A stretch of DNA of 64,000 nucleotides from Achromobacter sp. Bel (GTDB taxonomy: Bacteria > Pseudomonadota > Gammaproteobacteria > Burkholderiales > Burkholderiaceae_B), in assembly GCF_012928505.1 (NCBI RefSeq), contig NZ_JABBJN010000013.1, positions 1 to 64,000 of the forward strand, given 5' to 3'. The notes under the pieces were generated by a model. The model did no database searches and was not told where the DNA came from. It worked only from the letters and a program-made list of their open reading frames with translations. Both the position numbers and the translations under genes were made by a program. Of this stretch, positions 9,437 through 18,766 are shown piece after piece (position 1 is the stretch's first letter; every line of letters begins with the position of its first letter).

Positions 9437-10675
9437 CTACCCCGGATGTTGCGGCCGCCCCCACACCGGGAACGGATCCGCCAGCGCAGCCAGCTCGCTG
9501 GCCGGCCGAGTCATTTCTTCCTGCGTCATCAGGCAGGCCTGCAAGCGCGCCCGCAGCACCGCCTCATCCATGCCGATGCCAATCAGCACCAATTCCTGGC
9601 ATCGGTCGCCATAGACCGGATCCCATTCCGACACGATTGCCGCCCGCGACTCCGCATCCTCGGGCCACTGCTCGCGCGGCATGGCCGCCCACCAATAGCC
9701 CGCCGCGCCATGCCGCAGGATCGCCCCCGCCTGCGACCAGGAGGCCGCGAACGCCGGACGGGTCACCAGCCAGAAATAGCCCTTCGACCGCACCACGCCC
9801 GGCCACTCCTGATGAATACAATCCCAGAAGCGTTGCGGATGGAAGGGGCGCTTGGCGCGAAACACAAAACTGCCAATGCCGTACTCCTGGCTCTCCGGGA
9901 TGTGCTCGCCGCGTAGCGTCTTCAGCCAGCCCGGCGCCTGAGCGGCAGCTTCGAAATCAAACCGTCCCGTATCCAGCACGCTTGCCATCGGCACCTGGCC
10001 GAACTCGCTGCGAATGATATGCGCACGCGGATTCAACTGGCCCAACATCGCTTCCAGGCGAGCCAGTTCGCCCGGCTCCACCAGATCGGTCTTGTTCAAG
10101 ACCATGACATCGCAAAATTCCACCTGCTCGATCAACAGATCCACGACCGTGCGCGCATCCTCGTCCCCAAGGACCTCGCCGCGCGCCGCCAAAAGATCCT
10201 CACTGGCGTAGTCCCGCAAGAAGTTGAAAGCATCCACTACGGTGACCATCGTGTCCAGCCGGGCGACGTCGCCCAGACTGACGCCCGCTTCGTCACGGAA
10301 GGTAAAGGTCTCGGCGACGGGCAAGGGCTCGGAGATCCCGGTCGATTCGATCAACAGGTAGTCGAAACGTCCCTCGGCGGCCAGGCGGCGGATCTCGACC
10401 AGCAGGTCTTCGCGAAGCGTACAGCAGATGCAGCCATTGCTCATCTCAACCAGCTTTTCGTCGGCGCGCGACAGCGCGGCCCCGCCCTCGCGCACCAGGC
10501 GGGCGTCGATATTGACGTCAGACATGTCGTTGACAATGACCGCCACCCGGCGACCCTCGCGATTGTTCAACACATGGTTGAGCAACGTCGTCTTGCCCGC
10601 CCCCAAAAATCCCGACAGCACCGTTACCGGCAAGCGCCCGTCGCGCAACGAGCCCGCTCCGCTTATCTGCATCAT
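9437..10675 (-). CDS. COG0523 (ZigA/YciC-type) zinc-linked GTPase, first of a tandem pair
   Basis: A 412-residue GTPase with Walker [16 protein letters not shown], the metal-binding CXCC motif in [24 protein letters not shown] and the NKTDL specificity motif, then a long CobW C-terminal domain. The length and the motif [10 protein letters not shown] match the ZigA/YciC subgroup, which is induced by zinc starvation in several bacteria and supports zinc delivery to essential enzymes. GGAG lies seven bases before the ATG. A 19-bp palindrome matching the Zur consensus covers the promoter spacer. The role in zinc starvation is inferred from family and operator. Confidence 0.9.
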   Translation of the reverse strand: MMQISGAGSLRDGRLPVTVLSGFLGAGKTTLLNHVLNNREGRRVAVIVNDMSDVNIDARLVREGGAALSRADEKLVEMSNGCICCTLREDLLVEIRRLAAEGRFDYLLIESTGISEPLPVAETFTFRDEAGVSLGDVARLDTMVTVVDAFNFLRDYASEDLLAARGEVLGDEDARTVVDLLIEQVEFCDVMVLNKTDLVEPGELARLEAMLGQLNPRAHIIRSEFGQVPMASVLDTGRFDFEAAAQAPGWLKTLRGEHIPESQEYGIGSFVFRAKRPFHPQRFWDCIHQEWPGVVRSKGYFWLVTRPAFAASWSQAGAILRHGAAGYWWAAMPREQWPEDAESRAAIVSEWDPVYGDRCQELVLIGIGMDEAVLRARLQACLMTQEEMTRPASELAALADPFPVWGRPQHPG

Positions 10676-10689
10676 GGCTTTGCTCCAAA

Positions 10690-10717
10690 ATTAGAATGTT
10701 ATTACATAACATTTGAA
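10690..10717 (-). promoter_or_regulatory. Zur-type operator within the promoter of the COG0523 operon
   Basis: AATGTTAT (10695-10702) and ATAACATT (10706-10713) are perfect inverted 8-base arms around TAC. This has the GTTATNNNATAAC core of proteobacterial Zur boxes. On the minus strand a TTCAAA (10712-10717) and a TCTAAT (10690-10695) are 16 bases apart, so the operator fills the spacer, where a repressor would block polymerase. Confidence 0.75.
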
Positions 10718-10850
10718 GCGCAAACAACAACCACCCGACGAGCCTGATGGAGCCCTGGCGTCTGGCAATCAAGGAATAGCTGAAACCGCCTCAGGAACCC
10801 GGGCGGCAAGAGAACCATGTGAAGAACATGGGTCTCGCAGAAGACATCGC

Positions 10851-10890
10851 GGAAAACAAAAAGGGCCACCCACTTTCGTGAATGACCCTT
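10851..10890 (-). terminator. Terminator of tRNA-Asn
   Basis: On the minus strand a 13-pair stem (with a few G-T pairs) carrying a GAAA tetraloop spans 10861-10890 and is followed by TTTTTGTTTT. It lies 45 bases downstream of tRNA-Asn. There is no T tract on the plus strand. Confidence 0.85.
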
Positions 10891-10935
10891 GCGTGTTCGG
10901 TGCTGGCGCACTGAACTGTCGGTACTGAATTCTTT

Positions 10936-11011
10936 TGGCTCCCCGAGCTGGGCTCGAACCAGCGACCTGCGGATTAACAGTCCGTCGCTCTACCGACTGA
11001 GCTATCGGGGA
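10936..11011 (-). tRNA. tRNA-Asn (GTT)
   Basis: A 76-base cloverleaf on the minus strand beginning TCCCCGATAGCTCAG with anticodon GTT in CTGTTAATC and an encoded CCA (TGG at 10936-10938 on the plus strand). Acceptor stem, D, anticodon and T arms all pair. Confidence 0.97.
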
Positions 11012-11026
11012 TCTGCCAAGAACGCA

Positions 11027-11055
11027 ATTATGACCTAAATTTTTTACGCATGCAA
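11027..11055 (-). promoter_or_regulatory. Promoter of tRNA-Asn
   Basis: On the minus strand TTGCAT (plus 11050-11055) and CATAAT (plus 11027-11032) are 17 bases apart, and the tRNA starts 15 bases after the -10 box. Confidence 0.65.
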
Positions 11056-11243
11056 ATCGCGTTTTTTCTTAGTTTTTTTGGGCTGTTTATTTCCCATCGC
11101 GAAAAAACTCTGATATGATTTCGGTCTTTCCAGATCAGGCCCCATAAACAGGGCAGCGAACTGGGAAGAACGAAGATGTTTTGCTTGTCGTTCAGCATTG
11201 CCGAATTCAACACCGGCACGCAAGAATCAAAGCAAATGGTCTT

Positions 11244-11319
11244 GCCGGCATAGCTCAGTTGGTAGAGCAGCGCATTCGTAATGCGAAGGTCGTAGGTTCG
11301 ACTCCTATTGCCGGCACCA
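11244..11319 (+). tRNA. tRNA-Thr (CGT)
   Basis: A 76-base cloverleaf beginning GCCGGCATAGCTCAG, with anticodon CGT in the loop TTCGTAA and encoded CCA. The 5' and 3' acceptor strands pair fully (GCCGGCA / TGCCGGC). A plus-strand TATGAT near 11114 with a weak TTTCCC upstream is a possible promoter about 125 bases away. Confidence 0.96.
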
Positions 11320-11324
11320 AATTC

Positions 11325-11353
11325 AAAAAGCAGCCCTCTCGGGCTGCTTTTTT
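11325..11353 (+). terminator. Terminator of tRNA-Thr
   Basis: AAAAAGCAGCCC (11325-11336), TCTC loop, GGGCTGC and six T residues; a perfect stem starting six bases after the tRNA. Confidence 0.9.
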
Positions 11354-11461
11354 CATTTCCGCTCTCCTCCGCTCTTGCTGGCGCCCCGATCACGGGAACT
11401 CCATCCGCCTGCCGCGCGTCCAACTTGCTGGATTTTCCGTCAACATCTAGCGAAGACCACC

Positions 11462-12121
11462 ATGCGCATCCTACTCGTCGAAGACGACATCATGATCGGT
11501 GAAAGCGTATTGGACTGCCTGCGCGCGGAGCACTACGCCGTCGACTGGGTCAAGGACGGCAACGCCGCGGAACTGGCACTGCGCACCGACACCTATGACC
11601 TGATCCTGCTAGACCTGGGCCTGCCCAAACGCGATGGCCTGACCTTGCTGCGCGACCTGCGCACCCGCAAGGACCGCACGCCGGTATTGATCGCCACCGC
11701 GCGCGACGCCGTCAGCGACCGCATCGCCGGATTGGACGCGGGCGCGGACGACTACATCGTCAAACCCTATGACGTGGACGAACTCCTGGCCCGCATGCGC
11801 GCCCTGATCCGCCGCAGCGCCGGCCGCGCCGAGCCGGTTTTCGAACACGACGGCATTACCATCGACCCACAATCGCACGCGGCCATGGTGGACGGCACTC
11901 CGGTCGCCCTGACCGCGCGGGAGTGGGCGGTGCTGGAGCCCCTGATCGCCCGCCCGGGCATGATCTTTTCGCGCGCCCAACTGGAAGAAAAGCTCTACAG
12001 CTGGAAAGACAGCGTCAGCAGCAACGCCGTTGAGGTTTATATTCATGGCCTGCGCAAGAAACTGGGTCCGGACCTGATCCAGAACGTCAGAGGCGTCGGC
12101 TATGTCATTCCCAAAACATGA
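11462..12121 (+). CDS. OmpR-family response regulator (QseB/PmrA-like)
   Basis: A 219-residue two-component regulator. The receiver domain has the acidic pair in LLVEDD, the phospho-acceptor Asp51 in LLDLGLPKRDG and the Lys in IVKPYD. A C-terminal winged-helix DNA-binding domain follows (LTAREWAVLEPL, then VEVYIHGLRKKLG near the end). I chose the ATG at 11462, where the family N-terminus begins; upstream frame sequence overlaps the tRNA-Thr terminator region. It overlaps the histidine kinase by four bases (ATGA), so the pair is coupled. The signal and regulon are unknown, but the protease downstream suggests envelope stress. Confidence 0.93.
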   Translation: MRILLVEDDIMIGESVLDCLRAEHYAVDWVKDGNAAELALRTDTYDLILLDLGLPKRDGLTLLRDLRTRKDRTPVLIATARDAVSDRIAGLDAGADDYIVKPYDVDELLARMRALIRRSAGRAEPVFEHDGITIDPQSHAAMVDGTPVALTAREWAVLEPLIARPGMIFSRAQLEEKLYSWKDSVSSNAVEVYIHGLRKKLGPDLIQNVRGVGYVIPKT

Positions 12122-13452
12122 GCATCCGGCTTAGCTACTCGCTGAGAGCCCGCCTGCTTTTCTTCCTGCTGGCCGCCATTGCCGTCGGCGCGCTGGTGCA
12201 AGGCGCAGTCGCCTACCGCAGCACGCTGGCGCAGGCCGACGATATCTTTGATTCCCTGCTGCAACGCACCGCCCTGTCGCTGGGCACCGGCGACGGGCTG
12301 CTCCGGACTGGCCCCACCCATGCGCGCGGGGCGGGCTCGCCCGTCGCCGATGACCTGATCATCCAGATATGGACCCCGGACGGCCTGCGCGTGTTCAATT
12401 CGCGGTCGCGCCGCCCCTTGCCCGACCAGATCGTGCTGGGCTTTTCCGACGTCCGGATGGAGGGCATCACCTACCGCGTGTATTCGCTGGCCACGCCGTT
12501 CCAGGTCATCCAGGTAGCCCAGGATATGGACGTGCGCAAGAACATGGCGCGCGCGCTTGCCCTGCGCACCATCGCCCCCATCGCGGCCGCGGCCCCCTTG
12601 CTGATGCTGATCATCTGGTGCGTGGTCAGTTGGTCGCTGCGTCCAGTCAAGCGCGCCCGCGCCCAGGTGGCGGCGCGTCAGCCCGAGGACCTGTCGCCCG
12701 TCAACGTGCAGGGCCTGCCCGACGAGATCCAGCCGCTGATCCAGGAACTGAATCTGCTGCTGGAACGGATGCGAGGCGCATTCGCCCAACAGAAGCAATT
12801 CGTGGGCGATGCGGCGCATGAGCTGCGTTCGCCGCTGGCCGCGCTGCGCCTGCAGTTGCAGGCCTTGCAACGCGCCGGCGACGCCGACAGCCGCCAACTG
12901 GCCGAGCAGCGGCTGGCGGCCGGCATCGACCGCGCCACCCGCCTGGTCGAACAGTTGCTGTCCATGGCGCGCCACGAAAGCGCGGCGGAGCCCTCGCCTG
13001 CCGGTCCGGTGGACCTGGCCGACGTCTTGCGCCAAGCGCTTTCCGAAACACTGCCGCAAGCCAACGCCAAGTCGATCGGCATCGACATGGAAGGGGCGAC
13101 CGACGCCTGGCTTCAAGGACATCGCGACGCGCTGGTGCTGCTGGCGCGCAACCTGCTGGACAACGCGGTCAAGCATACGCCCGAGGGCAAGCACATCCGC
13201 CTGCGCCTGGAACAGTCGGCGGACACGGCCTCGTTCGCGATCGACGACGAAGGCCCTGGCATCCCGCCGGGCGAACGCGAGCGCGTATTCGACCGCTTCT
13301 ACCGCGCCGAGGGCAACACGCAGCATGGCAGCGGCCTGGGGCTGTCGATCGCCCGCGCCATCGCCGAGCGCCACGGCGCAGAGATATTTCTGGAAGACGC
13401 GCCGGGCGGCCACGGCCTGCGCGCCCGCGTGGTGTTCCCCCGCCCCCATTGA
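12118..13452 (+). CDS. Sensor histidine kinase (QseC/PmrB-like)
   Basis: An inner-membrane kinase of 444 residues. It has TM1 at about 10-33, a periplasmic sensor region to about 150 and TM2 at about 150-173, followed by a linker. The HisKA domain holds the phospho-accepting His234 in GDAAHELRSPLAAL. The ATPase domain shows the N box (NLLDNAVKHTPEG), DDEGPGIPPGE and GSGLGLSIARAI. It is coupled to the preceding response regulator. The sensor region has no recognised ligand-binding domain, so the signal cannot be inferred. Confidence 0.93.
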   Translation: MSIRLSYSLRARLLFFLLAAIAVGALVQGAVAYRSTLAQADDIFDSLLQRTALSLGTGDGLLRTGPTHARGAGSPVADDLIIQIWTPDGLRVFNSRSRRPLPDQIVLGFSDVRMEGITYRVYSLATPFQVIQVAQDMDVRKNMARALALRTIAPIAAAAPLLMLIIWCVVSWSLRPVKRARAQVAARQPEDLSPVNVQGLPDEIQPLIQELNLLLERMRGAFAQQKQFVGDAAHELRSPLAALRLQLQALQRAGDADSRQLAEQRLAAGIDRATRLVEQLLSMARHESAAEPSPAGPVDLADVLRQALSETLPQANAKSIGIDMEGATDAWLQGHRDALVLLARNLLDNAVKHTPEGKHIRLRLEQSADTASFAIDDEGPGIPPGERERVFDRFYRAEGNTQHGSGLGLSIARAIAERHGAEIFLEDAPGGHGLRARVVFPRPH

Positions 13453-13530
13453 TCCCCGCGATTTAAGATTCACCTAAGTGTCAGGCCCGAAGATAGCGCC
13501 ATGTCCTCAAACATGAACGCAGGAGCCGAC

Positions 13531-14973
13531 ATGAAGACCTCGCAACTGACCCCCTCGCGCCTGGTGCTGGCGCTGCTGGCCGCTGGCGCCATTGGCGGCG
13601 CCGGCGCAACCGCCGTGAGCGGCAGCGTATCGATGGCGGCCAACGCGCCGTCCGTCGCAACCGCCCCCCAGACGATCAATACCTCAAGCCCGCCCAATTT
13701 CGCGCAGATCACCCGCGATTTCGGGCCCGCCGTCGTCAACATCAGCGTCAGCGGCACCCGCAAGGTGTCCGCCGACGACGATGATCCCTTCGCCCAATTC
13801 TTCGGCCAGATCCCCGGATCCCGCGGCCGTATGCCCGCGCGCGAAGTGCCGATGCGCGGGGAAGGTTCCGGCTTCATCATCAGCAACGACGGCATCATCC
13901 TGACCAACGCCCACGTCGTGCAAGACGCCCGCGAAGTCACCGTCAAGCTGACGGACCGCCGCGAATACAAGGCCAAGGTGCTGGGCGCGGACCCGCAGAC
14001 GGACGTGGCCGTGCTCAAGATCGACGCCAAGGACCTGCCCGTCGTCAAAGTCGGCGACGTGAACCAGCTGCAGGTGGGTGAATGGGTGCTGGCCATCGGT
14101 TCGCCGTACGGCCTGGAAAACACCGCGACCGCAGGCATCGTCAGCGCCAAGGGCCGGTCGCTGCCCGACGACACGTCGGTCCCCTTCATCCAGACGGACG
14201 TGGCGGTCAACCCCGGCAATTCGGGCGGCCCGCTGTTCAACGACCGCGGCGAAGTCGTGGGCATCAATTCCCAGATCTACAGCCGCACCGGCGGCTTCCA
14301 GGGCCTGTCGTTCTCCATCCCCATCGATGTGGCCTACAAGATCAAAGACCAGATCCTGGAGCACGGTAAGGTGCAGCATGCCCGGCTGGGCGTGACGGTG
14401 CAGGAAGTGAACCAGGACCTGGCCAACTCCTTCAAGCTGGAGTCGCCATCGGGCGCACTGGTGTCCAGCGTCGAAAAGGGCAGCGCCGCCGACAAGGCCG
14501 GCCTGCAACCCGGCGACGTGGTCCGGAAGATCGACGGCAAGACCATCGTGTCCTCGGGCGATCTGGCATCCCTGATCACGCTTTCCTCGCCGGGAGAAAA
14601 GATCAAGATGGACGTGTGGCGCGCCGGCGGTCCCAAGGAACTGGTGGCCACGCTGGGCGGCATCCCCAAGGACAAGACGCAAGCGTCGGCGGGTGAGCAG
14701 GACGTGCAGCGCGGCCAACTGGGCCTGGCCCTGCGCCCGCTAAGCCCGCAGGAACAGCAGGCGTCGGGCACCGAAGGCTTGCTGATCGAGCGTGCCGCTG
14801 GTCCGGCCGCCAAGGCGGGCATCGAGCCGGGCGACGTGCTGCTGTCCTTGAATGGCGTGCCCGTGCACAACGTCGGGCAAGTGAAGGAAGCGCTGTCCAA
14901 GGCGGGCAAGACCGTTGCCCTGCTGGTCCAGCGCGGCGAAGACAAGATCTTCGTGCCGGTGCAGATCGGCTAA
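13531..14973 (+). CDS. DegP/MucD-type periplasmic serine protease (HtrA family)
   Basis: A periplasmic quality-control protease of 480 residues from the ATG at 13531, which has AGGAG six bases upstream; ATGs at 13501 and 13513 lack one. A signal segment (about 10-35) is followed by a trypsin-like domain with catalytic His128 (TNAHVVQD), Asp158 (TDVAVLK) and Ser231 (GNSGGPLF), then two PDZ domains (about 275-370 and 390-480). This is the DegP/MucD layout. It is 78 bases after the kinase in the same direction, so the two-component system may control it. It is convergent with maiA, with 15 bases between the stops. Confidence 0.92.
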   Translation: MKTSQLTPSRLVLALLAAGAIGGAGATAVSGSVSMAANAPSVATAPQTINTSSPPNFAQITRDFGPAVVNISVSGTRKVSADDDDPFAQFFGQIPGSRGRMPAREVPMRGEGSGFIISNDGIILTNAHVVQDAREVTVKLTDRREYKAKVLGADPQTDVAVLKIDAKDLPVVKVGDVNQLQVGEWVLAIGSPYGLENTATAGIVSAKGRSLPDDTSVPFIQTDVAVNPGNSGGPLFNDRGEVVGINSQIYSRTGGFQGLSFSIPIDVAYKIKDQILEHGKVQHARLGVTVQEVNQDLANSFKLESPSGALVSSVEKGSAADKAGLQPGDVVRKIDGKTIVSSGDLASLITLSSPGEKIKMDVWRAGGPKELVATLGGIPKDKTQASAGEQDVQRGQLGLALRPLSPQEQQASGTEGLLIERAAGPAAKAGIEPGDVLLSLNGVPVHNVGQVKEALSKAGKTVALLVQRGEDKIFVPVQIG

Positions 14974-14988
14974 GCCGATCCGCTGGCG

Positions 14989-15633
14989 TTACTCCGCGTC
15001 GGGCTGCTTGCCCGGCGCGGCATCCGCGAAGGCCGGCAGTTCGCGGCAGGCCGCATCGATGCGCACGACGTTGGGCATCGCGGACAAGTCGCACTCGAAG
15101 CGCTGCGCGTTGGCCACTTGCGGCACCAGGCACAGGTCGGCGATGGTCGGCGTATCGCCGTGGCAGAAGCGGCCCGTGGCACCGGACCGAGCCAGTTGCG
15201 CTTCCAGCGCTTCCAGCCCCTGATGCACCCAATGCTTATACCAGGCGTTCTTGGCAGCCTCGTCCACGCCGAGCGTGTGCTTCAGGTACTTCAGCACGCG
15301 CAGATTGTTCAGCGGGTGCGTGTCGCAGGCGATGCCCAGCGCCAGATCGCGCACGCGGGCGCGGCCAATGGCGTCGGCCGGCAGCAGCGGCGCCTGGGGA
15401 TGCGTTTCTTCCAGGTACTCGATGATGGCAAGCGACTGCCCGATGACGGCGTCGCCATCGATCAGCGTGGGCACCAGCGCCGTCGGGTTCATCTTGCGAT
15501 ACCCTTCCGACAGCTGCTGCCCGCCGTCCTTCAGCAGATGCACAGGCAGGTATTCGTACGACAGGCCTTTCAGGTTCAGGGCGATGCGTACGCGGTACGC
15601 GGCCGAGCTGCGGAAATAGCTGTACAACTGCAT
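14989..15633 (-). CDS. maiA: Maleylacetoacetate isomerase (zeta-class glutathione transferase)
   Basis: This enzyme isomerises maleylacetoacetate to fumarylacetoacetate in tyrosine/homogentisate breakdown, using glutathione. The 214-residue protein starts MQLYSYFRSSAAYRVRIAL, the diagnostic zeta-class N-terminus with the catalytic SSAAYR motif. GAGGAG lies just upstream of the ATG at 15633. The GST C-terminal helical domain is complete (LPADAIGRARVR onward). No other homogentisate genes are near; maleylpyruvate isomerase is a possible alternative activity in the same family. Confidence 0.9.
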   Translation of the reverse strand: MQLYSYFRSSAAYRVRIALNLKGLSYEYLPVHLLKDGGQQLSEGYRKMNPTALVPTLIDGDAVIGQSLAIIEYLEETHPQAPLLPADAIGRARVRDLALGIACDTHPLNNLRVLKYLKHTLGVDEAAKNAWYKHWVHQGLEALEAQLARSGATGRFCHGDTPTIADLCLVPQVANAQRFECDLSAMPNVVRIDAACRELPAFADAAPGKQPDAE

Positions 15634-15707
15634 GAAGTCTCCTCGATGTACTGATGGCGCCACCCGAGCGGCGCCTGTTTTTTTTCAGCGGTGCATCCCG
15701 CCCCGCG

Positions 15708-16685
15708 CTATTCCAGCGACTCGGTCTGCGCAGCCTTGCGCGACAAGCCCTTGGGAAGCGGAAACGCCACATTCTCCTCCAGGCCCGGCATCGTGCGCAC
15801 CGACACCGCGCCCAATTCCTTGACCCGGTCAATCACCTGCTGCACCAGGACTTCGGGAGCGGACGCGCCCGCCGTCACGCCGATGCGCTTGCGGTCGACC
15901 AGCCACGCGGGGTCGATGGAGTCGGCGCCGTCGATCAGGTAGGACGCCACGCCCTTGCGCTCGGCCACTTCACGCAGCCGGTTGGAATTCGAGCTGTTGG
16001 GGCTACCCACGACCAGCACCAGATCGCAATCGGGCGCCATCACCTTGACCGCATCCTGGCGGTTCTGCGTGGCGTAGCAGATATCGCTTTTCTTGGGTTC
16101 GACGATCGTGGGAAAGCGCGCCTTCAGCGCCTTCGATACCGCCGCCGCGTCATCCACCGACAAGGTCGTCTGCGTCACGTAAGCCAGGTTTTCCGGGTTG
16201 ACCACGTCCAGCCCGGCCACGTCTTCCACGGTCTCGACCAGGTACATGCCGCCTTGCGCCTGGCCAAGCGTGCCTTCGACTTCGGGATGGCCTTTGTGAC
16301 CGATCATGATGATCTCGCGGCCGGCGGCGCGCATGCGGGCCACTTCGATATGGACCTTGGTGACCAGCGGGCAGGTGGCGTCGAACACTTGCAGGCCGCG
16401 GGACTCCGCTTCGGCACGCACGGCCTTGGACACGCCATGCGCCGAGAACACGACGATCGAGCCCGTAGGCGCGTCGTCCAGCTCATCGATGAAGATCGCG
16501 CCCTTGGCGCGCAGGTCTTCCACCACATAGCGGTTATGGACGATCTCGTGGCGCACGTAGATCGGCGCGCCATGCAATTCGATCGCGCGTTCGACGATAT
16601 CGATGGCGCGGTCCACGCCGGCACAGAAGCCGCGCGGCTGCGCCAGCAGAACTTCGGCGCCCGAGGCGGTTACGGCCTTGCTCAT
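15708..16685 (-). CDS. ispH: 4-Hydroxy-3-methylbut-2-enyl diphosphate reductase
   Basis: The last enzyme of the MEP isoprenoid pathway: a [4Fe-4S] reductase making IPP and DMAPP. The 325-residue protein has the three cluster Cys motifs ([14 protein letters not shown] with Cys21, [11 protein letters not shown], and the Cys of [10 protein letters not shown]) and the substrate-binding [10 protein letters not shown]. The ATG at 16685 is preceded by GGGAG. It lies one base after the fkpB stop, with its ribosome binding site inside fkpB; this ispH-fkpB pairing is common in proteobacteria. Confidence 0.96.
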   Translation of the reverse strand: MSKAVTASGAEVLLAQPRGFCAGVDRAIDIVERAIELHGAPIYVRHEIVHNRYVVEDLRAKGAIFIDELDDAPTGSIVVFSAHGVSKAVRAEAESRGLQVFDATCPLVTKVHIEVARMRAAGREIIMIGHKGHPEVEGTLGQAQGGMYLVETVEDVAGLDVVNPENLAYVTQTTLSVDDAAAVSKALKARFPTIVEPKKSDICYATQNRQDAVKVMAPDCDLVLVVGSPNSSNSNRLREVAERKGVASYLIDGADSIDPAWLVDRKRIGVTAGASAPEVLVQQVIDRVKELGAVSVRTMPGLEENVAFPLPKGLSRKAAQTESLE

Positions 16686-16686
16686 A

Positions 16687-17163
16687 TCAAAGGACTCCCA
16701 GCAGCGCCACGTCCACGCGCAAGCTGATGCCCGCAAGCGGGTGGTTAAAGTCGAACAGCGCCGACTCGTCGTTGATTTCTTTCAGGACGCCCGAATAGCG
16801 GCCGCCGTTGGGCGCGGTGAATTCCACCAGGTCGCCCGGCTCAAAACCGGCATTCGCCCCCGCGTGCTCGGCGAGCATCGCGCGCGTGACGCGCTGAATC
16901 AGTTCGGGGTTGCGGTCGCCATAGGCGTCGGCCGGCTCCAGCGTGACGCTGAACCGCTCGCCTTCCGCGTGGCCGATCAACGCAGCCTCCAGACCGGGCG
17001 CCCACTGCCCCCCGCCCATCTGCAGCGTGCCGGGACGCCCGTCGAAGGTATCGGCGAATACCGAATCCTTGCCCGGCCCGGAAGCCAGCGTGATCCGGTA
17101 GTGCAGCGTTAGGTAGGAATCCTGACGGACAAAAACGTTCACTTCGTTAGAGGCGATGCTCAA
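16687..17163 (-). CDS. fkpB: SlpA/FkpB-type FKBP peptidyl-prolyl isomerase
   Basis: A small cytoplasmic prolyl isomerase with an inserted-in-flap chaperone domain. No ATG fits the family N-terminus; the TTG at 17163 (GGTGG six bases upstream) gives 158 residues starting [20 protein letters not shown]. Visible motifs: [20 protein letters not shown] and [18 protein letters not shown], then the C-terminal [21 protein letters not shown] typical of SlpA/FkpB. A GTG at 17139 is a weaker alternative start. It is co-transcribed with ispH and divergent from radC. Confidence 0.9.
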   Translation of the reverse strand: MSIASNEVNVFVRQDSYLTLHYRITLASGPGKDSVFADTFDGRPGTLQMGGGQWAPGLEAALIGHAEGERFSVTLEPADAYGDRNPELIQRVTRAMLAEHAGANAGFEPGDLVEFTAPNGGRYSGVLKEINDESALFDFNHPLAGISLRVDVALLGVL

Positions 17164-17212
17164 GATCTGCCACCGTATAGATATTGGATAAACCCTGATT
17201 TTAGAGCCTCTT

Positions 17213-17890
17213 ATGAAATTGTCTGTGCGGCTGTCGAAACACGAGCGTCCCCGGGAGCGGTTGCTGCGCCACGGGGCCGGCGCGCTCCAGGACGCGGAAC
17301 TGCTTGCCATCGCCCTGCGGACCGGCATTCCCGGGCTGAACGTGATGGATTTGTCCTACCGCTTGCTGGAGCGTTTTTCGGGTCTGCGGGGCCTGCTGGG
17401 CGCCACACCGGAGGAATTGATGACCGTATCCGGCCTGGGGGCGGCCAAATCCTGCACGCTTGCCGCCCTGCTGGAGCTGGCGCGCCGGACCATCGAAGAA
17501 GACCTGACCCACAGCGACACCCTGCGCCATCCCGGCCAAGTGAAACAATATTGCATGACGGCGCTGGGGCATCGCCGGGTCGAGCACTGCATCGCCCTGT
17601 ATCTGGACAACCAATTGCGCGTCATCGCCACGGGCGAACTGGCGCGGGGCACGCTTTCCCAGGCCTCGGTCTACCCACGCGAGGTCGTCCGCGAAGCCCT
17701 GCGCCACCATGCCGCGGCCCTGATCGTGGCCCACAACCACCCCTCGGGCCTGGCCGAAGCCAGCGCCGCCGACCGCGGCTTCACATCACAGTTGAAACAG
17801 GCCCTGGCGCTGGTGGACATCAAACTGCTGGACCACCTGATCGTCGCGGGTTCGACGGTCGTCTCCATGGCCGAACTTGGCGGCCTGTAA
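17213..17890 (+). CDS. radC: RadC-family JAMM/MPN protein
   Basis: A 225-residue RadC homologue. The N-terminal part is a helix-hairpin-helix (SGLGAAKSCTLAALLE) and the C-terminal part is the JAMM domain with the metal motif VAHNHPSG followed by Asp in SAADRGF. The biochemical role of RadC is unsettled despite the historic link to recombination repair. It is divergent from fkpB with 49 bases between starts. The ribosome binding site is weak (AGAG). Confidence 0.93.
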   Translation: MKLSVRLSKHERPRERLLRHGAGALQDAELLAIALRTGIPGLNVMDLSYRLLERFSGLRGLLGATPEELMTVSGLGAAKSCTLAALLELARRTIEEDLTHSDTLRHPGQVKQYCMTALGHRRVEHCIALYLDNQLRVIATGELARGTLSQASVYPREVVREALRHHAAALIVAHNHPSGLAEASAADRGFTSQLKQALALVDIKLLDHLIVAGSTVVSMAELGGL

Positions 17891-17903
17891 CCGCAGCGCG
17901 GCG

Positions 17904-17961
17904 TGCCGGAATTCGTTAGACTACCAACCTGAATTGCTTTAGGCTTTAACCTGTTCCGGCA
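17904..17961. repeat. Inverted repeat upstream of kynB
   Basis: Perfect 8-base arms TGCCGGAA (17904-17911) and TTCCGGCA (17954-17961) are separated by 42 bases in the radC-kynB gap. They flank the region where the kynB promoter should lie. A dimeric or looping regulator could bind; a long-loop hairpin at the radC 3' end is the alternative. Confidence 0.4.
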
Positions 17962-17983
17962 TCATCCGACCGCTCCCGCCACC

Positions 17984-18610
17984 ATGAAACGCCTGTGGGA
18001 TATTTCCCCTCCCGTCTCCACGGCTTCGCCTGTCTTTCCCGGCGATACGCCGTACCGCCAGCAATGGAAGTGGTCGCTTACGCCCGGCTGTCCGGTCAAT
18101 GTCAGTGAAATCACACTGTCTCCGCATATCGGCGCGCACGCGGATGCCCCGCTGCACTATCAGAACGGGGCTTCGGCCATTGGCGCGGTTTCGCTGGAAC
18201 CCTTCCTGGGTCCTTGCCGCGTCATCCACGCCATCGATTGCGGCCCGCTGATCACCACCGACCACCTGGCCCATGCGGCCCTGAACCTGCCACCCCGCGT
18301 GCTGGTGCGCACGGCCAAGCATGCGGCCCAGGACTGGTGGACGGACGATTTCTCCGCCTACGCCCCCCAGACCATCGAATGGCTGGCCGAACGCGGCGTC
18401 ATGCTGATCGGTCTGGATACCGCCAGCATCGACCCCGCGTCCAGCAAGACCCTGGACAGCCACCACACGATATTGCGGCACGACATGCGGGTACTGGAAA
18501 ACCTGGTGCTTGATGACGTGCCCGAAGGCGATTACGAATTGATCGCCCTGCCGTTGGCGCTGGTCCAGGCTGATGCCAGCCCGGTTCGCGCCGTCCTGCG
18601 CGAACTGTAG
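17984..18610 (+). CDS. kynB: Kynurenine formamidase
   Basis: KynB hydrolyses N-formyl-kynurenine to kynurenine and formate in tryptophan breakdown. The 208-residue protein begins [21 protein letters not shown], typical of the bacterial enzyme, and carries the metal-binding signature [11 protein letters not shown]. The family uses two divalent metals. kynA follows 150 bases later in the same direction. The kynureninase gene kynU, often between or beside these two, is not here. Confidence 0.93.
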   Translation: MKRLWDISPPVSTASPVFPGDTPYRQQWKWSLTPGCPVNVSEITLSPHIGAHADAPLHYQNGASAIGAVSLEPFLGPCRVIHAIDCGPLITTDHLAHAALNLPPRVLVRTAKHAAQDWWTDDFSAYAPQTIEWLAERGVMLIGLDTASIDPASSKTLDSHHTILRHDMRVLENLVLDDVPEGDYELIALPLALVQADASPVRAVLREL

Positions 18611-18673
18611 GCTGGTCCGCTGGCCATTGGGCGGCCGGCCGCGCCGGCTGCCCGTTTTCGACTAGGCACGACC

Positions 18674-18766
18674 ATGAAATCTGTTTCCCCCTACGCGCCC
18701 CATTGGCGCGCGTTGCCCGCATCCGCCCGCCGTGCGGCCCCCCCCTGCCCGGGAGGCCAAGCATGA
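18674..18766 (+). CDS. Small ORF of 30 codons overlapping the kynA start
   Basis: An ATG at 18674 opens a 30-codon frame (starts [15 protein letters not shown]) whose TGA overlaps the kynA ATG by the classic ATGA arrangement. Only a weak AGG lies before it. It has no recognisable relatives by eye. It could be a leader peptide that couples translation to kynA, a remnant of a lost gene, or chance. It is the only reading frame filling the kynB-kynA gap. Confidence 0.3.
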   Translation: MKSVSPYAPHWRALPASARRAAPPCPGGQA

